From positions 1,970,001-2,034,000 of the forward strand of contig JARZZO010000011.1 of the NCBI GenBank assembly GCA_030544215.1: 64,000 bases of DNA, read 5' to 3'. Below, in pieces: positions 1 to 10,579 of the stretch. The translations under genes and the position numbers were made by a program. This DNA comes from Zantedeschia hybrid cultivar. Its lineage: Eukaryota; Streptophyta; Magnoliopsida; Alismatales; Araceae. A model generated the notes under the pieces. That model saw nothing but the letters and a program-made list of their open reading frames with translations. It was not told the origin of the DNA and ran no database searches. Every line of letters begins with the position of its first letter. Positions within the stretch are counted from its first letter, which is position 1.

Positions 1-1281
1 TCACTCTGAATGTCAAGACTTTGACAAATTTCTCAGAACAATTGAAATTGCTGCATTCACCAACAAAAAAACATTTCCAGCTCCGTACTTATATGGGTAG
101 AGATATGACTCAGATAGCTCTTTACCTAAGAAAAAATACCACACCCCTACGCACCTATCCAGCAAGCACTACCTCTCTTCCAATTAGAAAGACTCTCGGC
201 TTTCCTTATATAGCTTCCACAGTCTCTTCATCCCACAATAAAGTGTCTGCAAGAAGCATCTTACTTGTTTTTACTTACCTTCCAGTGGCAGTTTATCGGA
301 TGGCAGCGGCGAAGGGTTTCTAAGTGAACAAAATACTTAGATAGCTTCTTGTTCATGCTGGAATTGGGCTTTAATAGAGGAAAAACATATAAGATAGTTC
401 CATCAGGGAATTGAGACCAAGGGAATCAAAACTGGATCTACTGGTTGAAACATCTACCGCCAATCTTGATCCCAATCTGGTAGGACTGGCATAAACATAT
501 CTGTGTTCGCCAAGCAAGGGTAAAACATTTCTAGGAAAAAAAACAATTGGCCAAAACCAGCAAATTCTGATCCGACTTACCACTAACATTAGATGTTTTT
601 TTGGGAAGGTCTAGTTGTTCCTTGATTTTTTGGCTCATTAACAGTGTTCCCATCCAAATCAGCTGACGATGCTATGCATTTCAGGGTTGGGATGCCATGT
701 GGCCAACTAACTCAATCATGATTACTAAAGGTAGGAAATTATGGCCAAAATGTCCCTGAACAGAAGTTAAACAAGACAGAAATTACTGCAACAGAAAATT
801 ATCATCCAGGCGGTGAACCAGAGGAGGGGAGTCCTCCTTCTGGTTCACTAGCATATAATTTATTATATCTATATAAGCGTATGCATGTAAGTGTATCCAC
901 TCCACATGGAAACTTACTTAAAAACAGTGTTAGTGTGATTCCACTGCCAAGTCAATTCACATCAAAATAAGCATTCAGCTCAGCATTCCCAAGCACTACC
1001 TCAGAGGATTTTCCTTCAAGCTTAGTTCTCAATCAGTTAAAAAGGAAAAAGCACTAAGAGTAATTTCAGATCAAAACCTATGGACTCCATGGAAGCTGTG
1101 AGGATTTTAAGTAGAACATCTAGAAGTTTCACTAAGGACTAGCTTGCATATATGCTTTTTCACTTATTGCAAAAAACACTTGTTTTTGAAAGTGGGTGGT
1201 ATCTGGTCCATTTAATTGAAAAAGAAAGGGATGCACAAGTATAGGATTAATATGCACACAAAAGGCCCCCACATTAAAAAA

Positions 1282-1321
<40 letters not shown>

Positions 1322-2061
1322 ATTGCCAAGCCAGTGAGGCCCTAAGAGTCTAAAACTCCGAAGGACCCAAAATAAAAGAAATACATCCATCCTATGCACA
1401 AAGTCCTGCTCCACTCTCTAACTTTGCCATGTATAAAGCGTTAGTGAGTCTATCAGCTGTTTGGCTCTGCCTCCACAGGCCATAATGCCACATGTAAGAT
1501 CAGCCAAGGTATCCTATCATCTGCCTTATCCCCCCCCCCACCCCCAACAAAAAAATGAAAAAGGAAAAGGGGAATAAGGAAACAGCACTGCAAGTATGAG
1601 CTCATTCGTCTTTTTTTTTTTCCCTCTCTTGATGAAAGGCGGATTGCAGAGAGATTTTTATACTTTTCGCATGAAATCTTCAAAGAAAACAATGGGAAAA
1701 TCAGCAACTGAGTTGATCCAAGCATAAACAAATCAACGTAATTAAAAATGCAATCCTAAATTTAAGAGGAAAATAAATATAACAGAACCGCGTGGCTTTC
1801 TTAGACCTTTGATACTTTCCAAATGTACAAAAATGCAGGCGTTAGAGCTAAGCTAAGCTAAGCCAGATTGTTCAGACTCCACACACCACAAGTTTGGATG
1901 AAAAGAGCCAGTCTAATATCACTATCGTGCGGATTCAGAAGAAAACTGGGAAGGGCTTCATAAACTTGCCAGAAACAGCTTAACTTGCTGCCAAATGCCA
2001 GGCATGATAGGAATAATAGAAGTCTATGATATTTCAGCATGTATTAAATGAAAACAAGAAC
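1..2061. other. Presumed intron 4 of CLPP5 (no coding exon seen)
   Basis: The stretch begins with a GT donor directly after CLPP5 exon 4 (minus strand) and runs to the window edge. No open frame resembles the rest of ClpP. It contains short low-complexity tracts (C/A and T runs near 1531-1545 and 1611-1622) and a GA microsatellite. It could equally be intergenic sequence if the gene is truncated here. Confidence 0.5.
1284..1319. repeat. (GA)n microsatellite
   Basis: An uninterrupted run of about 18 GA units inside the presumed CLPP5 intron. Confidence 0.95.
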
Positions 2062-2875
2062 CTTGTTGGGATCAATGGCATCGAGATAGAGCAGCTGTGC
2101 GACGATGATATTTGCCATGTCATCGTCAACAGCACCACCACACCGGATTATTCTCTGGGAAACACAAACCCAGGTCAGTACGATGACACAATTCAATCAA
2201 CAGACAAGCTATAGGAAATAACATCCAAGACACCAAGAAACGCTAATCCCCTTCATCCCTCCAACCCCACCCAAAATAAAACAATTAGTGCGGGAATAGA
2301 GGCTCTCACATGCTGAAAGAGCTGGCTGATGACGCTCTGGAACCTCTCCATCACCATGGGCGGCGGCCCCTGCCCGCCCTGCGCCTCCACAGGGAAGTAC
2401 GGGGAGGACGGCATCTGCAAATCGTCCCTATTTCGACCCACCAAAACGAAAGCCAGATTTACCAAAAAAGCGACACCGTCGACTGCAATAACAAGCAACC
2501 AAGAGCCACCACAGGGGAAAGACGAACAAAAAGATCATACCTGATGGACCAAATCCCTCTGCGAGAGCTCCGCCCGGGGCCCCGGAACGGATCGGCGTAC
2601 ACTGCCCTTGGGGCCGCCCAGCTCCGCGGCCTCGACGCGCACTTCCTGCATCACTACGGCATTCACACCAGACCCTTCCCACTTCAAGCAAAAACAACCC
2701 AAATTCCTTCAATAAGGGCAAGAAAACCACACCTGGAGAAGGAGGAAGAAGAAGAATTCCGCGAGAATGGCAACTGGGTTCTACTCGGAAGAATCCTTCC
2801 GGCCACGGTGAGGGCTCTGGTCGCCGGGGAGGCGGCGGGCGACGCCGCGCAGCTGGTGGCCAGCGAGTTCGCCAT
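2062..2875 (-). CDS. CLPP5: Plastid ATP-dependent Clp protease proteolytic subunit 5, first four coding exons (partial gene)
   Basis: Nuclear gene for a core subunit of the chloroplast stroma Clp protease. Four minus-strand exons join in frame: 2875-2733 (ATG, Ala/Ser/Arg-rich transit peptide), 2645-2541, 2427-2310 and 2154-2062, all with GT/AG borders and phases 2, 2, 0 and 0. Diagnostic pieces are GIWSIRDDLQMPSSPYFP across exons 2/3, MVMERFQSVISQLFQ in exon 3 and RIIRCGGAVDDDMANIIVAQ in exon 4, which match ClpP5 rather than ClpP3, P4 or P6. About 153 of the usual ~300 residues are present. The exons with the catalytic Ser, His and Asp are absent: I found no VNSPGG or GLAASMGA coding stretch in 1-2061, so intron 4 is longer than 2 kb or the gene is broken. 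Family and exon structure are seen directly; whether the gene is functional cannot be told from this window. Confidence 0.93.
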
Positions 2876-5456
2876 CTGTTCTGTCTTGCTCTACGTCTCT
2901 ACGTGCACCTGGAAACCCAAGCCCTGGTCTCCCCGGTCGGTGATGGCCTCTATAAAGATGGCTTCTTCTCCTTGCTTGCTGCCGCTGCTGGCGCTCCTCA
3001 GCGCCTTATCTAAAGGCGGCGGGAGGTGCTCGGGTGGGCAGCAGCGGTCGCTTCCTCCGGAGGGAGATGAGCTCCAGCCTCTCGCAAAGATTGGATTTTT
3101 CCCTTCAGCTTCCCTATCGCAGTGGGACATCTACTAGTTCTCTCATCTGATCCATCGCTGTGCGTCCGTTTCGTGGACCACCTCCGGAGGAACATCTTGG
3201 ATTTGGTGCGTCCCATCTTGTGGAGGCTTATGTAATTTCTTATACGGAAAATTGGCCAGGGCCATGTCATCAGTTTCCAACAACAAATCACTGTAGAGCA
3301 GGGCCCATCCGCATTAACGTCTATTTTGCCGTTTCTAGGAGCCAAGAATCTCGCTTTATCCTTCCTTTATCATTCTTTTCCATCTCTCCACGGCTCGTTC
3401 TTAAAATATATCGTGAAAAAGTGTCACTGTTCACGCTTACATATTACATATAACATGTAACGCGCGATCATATATTTGCATGGTCAAAGAGATATATCAT
3501 AAAAGTCGTATGATCCGCATCATTCGTAGAAAGCCAGATGATTTACAAAACAACCAAAAAGACATTTTTTTTCATGCATAGGGGGGATTTGAGTCGGAAC
3601 ATCTTCCAAAACATTTGGAGGAATGGGAGAGAAGAAAGCCGACGCATAATCTTTTTCTCCGTACTCCACCCCCTTGGGTTGGCTCTCTTACTCTTTCTTT
3701 TCCACGTCGTCGTGACCGGAAGAGGAGTCGGAGACGTTCACTGTCAGGATGGTTATAAAGGACATCTTACCTTGTGCGGGCATAGTGTAGCCCTTTAAGG
3801 TCATAGAGCCTTAAAATGTAGTTAAAGGCTCTCGACCATTCCAATTGCATGTCCTCTTTGAAGGGATCTCGTGTATGGCAGTCGGTGGTGAAGGCCAGCG
3901 CTAGAGACTTACCAGCATTTTGGAACTGCCACTGGACTCCCTGCAGTCTATTAATTTGCTCCTAGAGAGAAATTTGAAAGATGAAGAGAGACGTAAAGGA
4001 TAAGGACAAAGGTTGTGGAGATAGCAAAAAGGGGCGGTTGAAGGATGTGGAAGGTGGGCAGGTTTATAGAGGGTAATCAGAGGCAGTGGGGATTTGAATT
4101 TCAAGGTGCCGCACAGACGCGATATTTCATTTGCCCCTTGTTTAATACGTCATCAGTAACTAGTGGCGGATTTATGTTTGAGAGAGAAGTATGATGCATT
4201 TATGTATTTTAGTTAAATACAGATTTCAAACGTCAGGGTATGGATGACTTCATATGTAGGTGTATACAAAAAATATTTGGTTGACATATATTAAAACCAC
4301 CAACATTTGGATGAATTCGTAACATCAAAAAAAAAAAAGAAACATGCAACAAAATTAATTATTCCCAAATTAAGGAAGTGTCCTGCGGAGTAGGTTCATA
4401 TCAACTTACAAGAAGTTTTCATTAACATGTTACACAACACATGTTAGGGAGAGTTAATTATCGCAGTAGTTTTCATTAACATGTTACAATATTTATATTA
4501 AAGACTGTTAATTATCACAGTTAGGTGTGAAAATTGAATGCATGCCCTAAAATGACGTAAGCTCTGAATCAATCTGTATTTAATCTATTAAAGTTGTAAG
4601 GGGAAAAAAAAAAAAAAAGAGTTTTGAAAGGAAGTGTCCTGCAGAATTGGGGAATTGGTTCATATCAGCCTTATTAATCATTTTCAGTTAACATGTTACA
4701 CAAAATGTGTAACCGATGAGTGATGCTACTCATACGCCCTTAGTGTACTCTCTCAACCACTGCCGCCAATTGAATGCAATTTAATCAGCGTAGGCATGAT
4801 AGGGTTGGAGCATAAGAAGCATTTTCCATTACTGAGGAAAAGGATAAGGAGAGATGGGAGATTTGTAGGCGTATTAGGGATGGAGTTAATTTCGTGACCT
4901 ATGTTTTCCTACCAGAGCGTAGAGGCATGCCAAGATGGAGTAAGTTGCCTGGAGTTAATGTGTTATCGGTGAGATGATAAGAAGTGGCAAATCCAAAGAG
5001 GAGTGTGTTCACGCGTCAGGATGGCACTAGTGTGCCTTTAAAAATGTTACCGATGACAAGTTATGATCTGCCTTTAATACGAGCGACCAATGCTTGGAAC
5101 CAACGTATAAAAAATGAAAATAATATAGGGAAAGTATCAAACCAACCTCATTCGCTCACAACATCTAACAAAAATTAAAAGCATCCAAACAAAAAGAGCT
5201 TTCATAAGAAGTTTGTGTGTTTTCATATGTTTGAATCAAGAATCAAACTTGGATTTTTTTTTTTTTTTCTACTTGTGACGCGTCAACCTGGTCTTCACAC
5301 TGCTCTTTTATCCTGTCGATTTCTTGTATGATTTCAAAGGACAGACTCCTACGAAATGTTTTCATATCAGCCTAGAAAGGAGTTTTTAGTTAACATGTTA
5401 TACGCAATGTGTTACCGATAACATTTGTACCTTCGTGTAGTACGAAGTAAATACAA
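2876..5456. other. CLPP5 upstream region grading into decayed MULE-like DNA
   Basis: 2876-3130 is GC-rich and probably holds the CLPP5 promoter and 5' leader; I cannot place a TATA box. From about 3400 the sequence is AT-rich with A runs (4327-4338, 4603-4617) and several copies of a short palindromic motif, TAACATGTTA or near variants (about 3456, 4424, 4474, 4690, 5393), shared with the neighbouring protease pseudogene. Short open frames (for example 4984-5178) resemble nothing I recognise. No RNA gene is seen. Confidence 0.45.
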
Positions 5457-8400
5457 TTACCTGAGAAAATGGCATGTCCTCGGCATCTTTCTGACTGATC
5501 GATTCCATGTATTTGCACACAAATAATGCACAGTCATCTCCTGAGCCATACTTTGGGTATGGAATATTACATCGGAAGGCCAGTGGCGGAAGTCTATGTC
5601 ATGTATTCTCAGCATGGCAGCCTTAATGAGAGAAACCTGCATGACATATCGTTTGTTGTTTAGTGAATGCCAACATCCCTGGGAGACCATTTGACCGAAA
5701 TCCGGACTTACATAGGAGTTGACATAGTCGGGTGTAATAATAGACATAGAGTCATACACATTATAGGACTCCTCTTTCAGGTTAATGACGATGAGGGCCC
5801 AATGGTGAGGGACATACATGACACTAAAAATGTATTCAGTGCCAAGTTCCTTTAATTGGTTTTAATCGCTTCACGTGGGGATCGAATATGATTCTCCTGT
5901 CCTCATCTTTCCATCTTGGTGTCATCGCCCAACCCTGTCATCAAGTACAACATATTATATTATTTACTCTGATTCATTTAAATAATTTATTTAGGCTATG
6001 CAAGGATGCGTACCTTGGTTAGGGCCGTCATGTATTCCACCGCATGAAATTTCTCTGGTGTGATCCATATCTTGTGGCGAAGGAAAACTTGGAACATATT
6101 TATTATCGCATCTTCAAGTTCTTTGTCGAACAATAGTTGGACAATATACTCCGCAATTATAAATATTGGAAACCCTTGTTTTGTTGTTTCATAAATCTTT
6201 GTGCTAAGGAGTAAAACAATCACCGGCGGATCCAGTATTTAGTCAGTGGGGTCCTATGAGTCCACTGGATTTTGTGAAATAGTGATTAATTTTTGCAATC
6301 ACTGATCCACTAGGATGATTCCATTGGCCTACTGATTATAGCTCAATAGAGTGATCCCATTAAAATAGTGACTGACTTTTGCGAAATTCAATAAAGTTAC
6401 CGCATTGGCCTAATAGAGTGATCCCACTAGTCTGTTAGATGACTTCACTGACTCCATATCAATGGAGTGATTTTACTGGCTCACTATTCACTGTCCGAGT
6501 GACCCCACTGAACAAAACTTTTGCATCCGCCGCTGAGAACAATAACATGTTATCAACCGTTTATGTCTCCTCTTTACTGAGTAGAGACCTAGAGCCATAT
6601 TCTCGTCGGATTTCATAGTGGGGAAACTCGAGGGATATTTGTGTGGAAGGTTGACTTCTGTATCTTTGATATGCACGATGGATCCTCCTCTGCCTCTTCC
6701 ACTTGTTTTCATTTGTTCACGTTCTTTTGAGGCAATTGAAATTCTTCTTCCTATTCATTTTAAAAGGGAATGTATGCATATAAAATGGGTCGCGAATGTG
6801 AAGGATCATACATTCATAATTTCGGACAATGTTCTATTTCGGCCACTTTGCTTTACTCTTTTGCTCAAGAAAGAGGGGGATACTACCTTTTTTTAGCCGC
6901 TTCTTCTTCTTCTTCTTCTGGCATGCGTATCAATTAATAACTATCAATGACATATTAGTAACATATTAAACACCACATGTTACCTTTTTGGGTTGTTGTT
7001 CTCTTGCTTCTGGGTCTGCGAGATCTTTATTTGATACTAAGGCTGTTGTTGCTCTTGATTGTGAGGGTGCTTGTGGGCGTGCAGATCCATGTACTGAAAG
7101 TAGTGTGGCTCGTGGGTCCATAGCTCGAAGGTCTAACTCTGTCGTTGTTAACTTTGTGGGTAGTAGGGGGACTGCCGTCTCTATGGCCGGTTCTGGTGTT
7201 GTTGACTCTGCTGGTGGTTGTGGGACTACTGGCTCTGTGGCCGCTTGTTGGTCTATAGGTGATCGGTCTTCAAGGTCTAATTTCGGTGAGGTTGGTTTTG
7301 GTATTACTGCTCCGTAGGGTGATGCTGAATTCGATGGTTTGGAGGACTATTTAGGTGTTTGTTGCGAAAAGGGTTTTGTAAGTTACGTTCGCATGATATG
7401 AATAACGTATGAACAAAAACGCGTTATCGGTAATCACGGTGGGGTTTAGACATCTAGCGGTGGCACATAATGTGGAGGCAAGGGCAAGTTGGTAATTATC
7501 ATATCAACCTCTTCCATTGTTTCGACTGCAACTCCATCTGTCTGAAGAAAACATTGAATATAGATGAAAATAGTGGACTTTGTTACCTGCGCATTGATGT
7601 CCAAAATAAAGAAAAATAGAGGAATTTGAAACCTCTTCAGGCTCAATCTTCTGCAATCGTGGGATTAAGAAAGGAAACAACCTGCTCAAGTAGCTGCTTC
7701 ACGTACGTCTTTTCTCCATTTCCTCTCACCATTGCTTGAACGTGAATCAGATGAAACTGTCGGAGGGGTACTGTGCATATGCACTTGTATTGATTTATGC
7801 TTCAACTTCTTTTGTTCTTTGCTGCCTCCCGCAGGTTGTTTGCCTTTGTTGGGCAAGGTCTTCCTAGTCCCGGTTGAAGAGATGATTGGCGTACGTCAAA
7901 ATTCCTTCATTAGATGAAGGCTTGGTGGACCTAAATGTGCACTGGGCAAGGAAGGAAAAGTTGCTTACCATCGTGGGATTAAGAATCTAAAATTCTCGTG
8001 TCCAATAAGTACCTTTCTGGTTTGAGGACCATTGAGAAAGAGGAGGAAAATTAATCAACCGGGATCGTTGGTGCTAAATGAGTTTGATGCTCCAAGTACC
8101 ATGTCTGTAAAATGAATATGAAAAGCAACATTAAAAGTATGTTAATTGTGCAAATATAAGTTGTTATCTACGTAAGAAGCAAACTGACGGAGGTTGAACT
8201 TCTTACACCAAGAACATCGGTGCAACCGCATGTTGTGTACTTCTTGGATGAATCCCGGGCATCATCCTCTTAATTCTCTATGTTCGAATATCGGTCCCAT
8301 TGGTTGTTCATGGACTGCCATTGTGCAATTAATTGTACCCAACTTGCTAAGGTCTTCTACGTGGTCTAGGACATGTCAGGGAAGTATTTGAGAATAGAAA

Positions 8401-8783
8401 AGATGCAAACAATAAGAGGATCCATAGGCAGAAGGTCTCTTGCATGTCTTCTGCCTCCGCCGTTTTGATCATATGCCTCGATCGTGACTTTTAAGATATA
8501 CTTCCGTGCCAATCTCTTGGTGGACTCTAGCTCATAGTACATGCAAGTGCAAACTAGCTTTGATGGGGAGTGCAAGCATGGCCGCAACATCCTCGGCCAT
8601 GAAAGATAGGGTGCAACCACCAATCTTAAATGTCTTATTCCCCATATAGCATGCCACGATTTCCTCGATTAGGTTTATCGGATAATTGATGTTACAGACC
8701 AGAATGAATAGAGCGAAAGGGGTGATCTCCATCGAGCTTACGTGATCATGAGGTTTAAATCTCAACTCCTTCATGCCATTCAC
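5457..8783 (-). pseudogene. Plant-mobile-domain + Ulp1/C48 cysteine protease gene, decayed (MULE-associated)
   Basis: Minus-strand remnants appear in the expected order. 8783-8366 reads like a plant-mobile-domain segment (LIEEIVACYMGNKTF, then FMAEDVAAMLALP). About 7320-6990 is a Pro/Thr/Ala-rich open stretch typical of the linker in these proteins. 6223-5996 and 5819-5457 are the Ulp1-like protease: VPHHWALIVINL carries the catalytic His (near 5803), NVYDSM the Asp (near 5752), and GDDCALFVCKYMES the Cys (codon 5530-5532). The Cys segment is in a different frame from the His/Asp segment, so a one-base frameshift lies around 5565-5590. The frame ends in CAG before GTAATT at about 5460, a plausible splice donor. 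Such genes encode SUMO-protease-like enzymes captured by Mutator elements (Kaonashi/KI-MULEs). Introns and decay prevent an exact model. Confidence 0.7.
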
Positions 8784-8839
8784 ATAAAAGGAGAGCGCAC
8801 AAGCACAGTGAAACGGGCCACCCTGGAGTGATTTCCCTG

Positions 8840-9180
8840 AGCGGTAGACGTAAGAGGTAAAATGTTAATAACAACTTCCCGATAACATGTATCAGTCACA
8901 TGTGATATGTAACATGTTATTGGCATAGCATATGAAGCTAGCACAATTTACAATACGATAGCAGTGTAACAGACATTCGTAAAATGTTATTGATATAGCA
9001 TTTATAACATGTTATCCGTATAGCATTTGTAACAAAAATTCGTAACATGTTACCGCTATTGCAGATGTTATTAGTATACCATTTGTAGCATGTCATCGAT
9101 ATAGGATATGTTGTATGGTATATGTTGTTGTAGGATATGAAGCACAATTTACAATATTAGTGTAACAGATATTCGTTCGT
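8840..9180. repeat. Cluster of TAACATGTTA-type motifs (diffuse minisatellite)
   Basis: At least six near-copies of a 20-30 bp unit built on TAACATGTTAT followed by a CGTATAGCATTTG-like segment (clearest at 8915-9110). The core is a perfect palindrome. Scattered single copies occur elsewhere in 3.4-9.2 kb, and looser variants in 18.8-23.0 kb. Confidence 0.65.
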
Positions 9181-9362
9181 AACAAACTTTGAACATTTTA
9201 CCACCGACTCAAACAAAATCGTCATCCTCGGCCTCCTCAGTTTCATCTTCTAGGCCTTGTGGTGCATTGCTCTCTGTAGCTTCATCGTCCTCTTCTTCTT
9301 CATTTGCTGATAGGATTGAAGGAAAAAGGTTTTATTTTTATGGCGAATATAGTGTAAAGATT

Positions 9363-9680
9363 CTATCTTTCAACTAGTTTTAGGCCATACTTCGAACGAT
9401 TGTGCGAGCGGCAGCTTCTGGTAGCCGGGGTACACTTTTCCCCATTGCTTCCTGTAGGCACCTGAGTGGCCCCTCCTTTCTTCGCAGGGCTCCAAGATGT
9501 GCGCCACCTCGGTGACGCCACGACGTTGACCTGTTCGGAGTAAGACCCGTACATTGCAACACTAAGCAAACAGATGAGAAAGAAATGGAATGTAATCACC
9601 AGGAGCAAATTCGCCAATCCCATGCCCCGCAGGGTGAAGTGATCGCGTTGGCGACATGGGCAGGATGAAAGTGAGTCCTT
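9363..9680 (-). repeat. Gypsy-associated repeat 'X', minus copy
   Basis: The reverse strand matches 17020-17230 on the plus strand at moderate identity (for example the shared words TTGCTCCTGG and CATTTCTTT, and the GCGAAGAA-GGAGGG-GGCCACTC region). It lies directly beside the LTR-like copy starting at 9683. Probably an internal or leader segment of the same Gypsy family. No protein is recognised. Confidence 0.5.
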
Positions 9681-9682
9681 CT

Positions 9683-10560
9683 TGTAGACACCCGATTTTG
9701 GACATCCGATGGTCCTCATATAGCCATCACTACCCTGACTCCAAGTATATCCCTACCTTGCTTCGTGAACAGCCAATCAATCCCATTTAAAACCTAGTTA
9801 ATCAGTTAGCTTTCACCCATGGACAGTAGACCTTGGTGCCGTCAAATGGACTTCCAAGGATAGCTATCGCTGCCGTCAAAATTGGACTTGACGGTTGTTG
9901 TTTCCAGCCCCAAACAACACTCGACTATGTCGTCTAGATGTTGGAGGACGACAGTTATGGGCACTATCCAATTTTTTGGATGGCACTCTTGGCTACCGTC
10001 ATCCTATCCAGACAGCAGACGAGACTGTCATCCACTTCGTCTGACCTAGTCAACCGCAACTCCTACGATCTTTGCCTGCTATGGCCACCACTCTCCACAA
10101 ACCCCACACCCACTCATTCCATGCGGCCAGTCTGACCACGAACACCATCCCTTGGCCCTCTCCTATTGGTCCAAACTCAAAACACAAGGATTTTAGATCC
10201 CCAAAACCTTTATTTTTTCACTCCTTCTATAAAACCTCCATGGGTGGCACCGCGAAATGGGATTGGACAGAGTTGGAGACCTACGGTTGAGACTTGGAGT
10301 CCTTGGAGTGCCACGAGCTCGGAAGCCTACACTTTAAGCGTGCCCATGACACTAAGGAGAAGCTCGGCTATGCTCTATAAACTCTTTCCTTCATTTTCTC
10401 TTTCATTTAGCATGCAATCTTCATGCATTCTCTCCATACATAGTATTAGATTCACTTAGTTTTACACTTACTTACACTCACACACACTCTTTACACTCAC
10501 TTGCATGCATTTACAGTGTGCGTTAACACTTAGTCACTTTCCCTCCCAACCACCCAACCG
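9683..10560 (+). mobile_element. Gypsy-family LTR-like copy A
   Basis: Begins TGTAGACACCCGATTTTGG and aligns along most of its length with 15896-16830: shared segments include the CCAAGTAT-TCCCTACCTTGCTTC region, GCCGTCAAATGGACT, TTGGCCCTCTCCTATTGG and TTAGCATGCAATCTTCATGC. Alignment with copy B is lost near 10560, where gag-like coding begins. Interpreted as the 5' LTR of a degraded Gypsy element; the 3' boundary is approximate. Confidence 0.6.
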
Positions 10561-10579
10561 GTGCTTAACCTCCAATGGG

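Noticed and set aside
2310..3137. 275-residue plus-strand frame overlapping CLPP5
   Set aside because: It lies antisense to verified CLPP5 exons and crosses their introns; a GC-rich shadow frame.
6901..6920. (CTT)n tract considered as a regulatory element
   Set aside because: A plain microsatellite in decayed DNA with no gene next to it.
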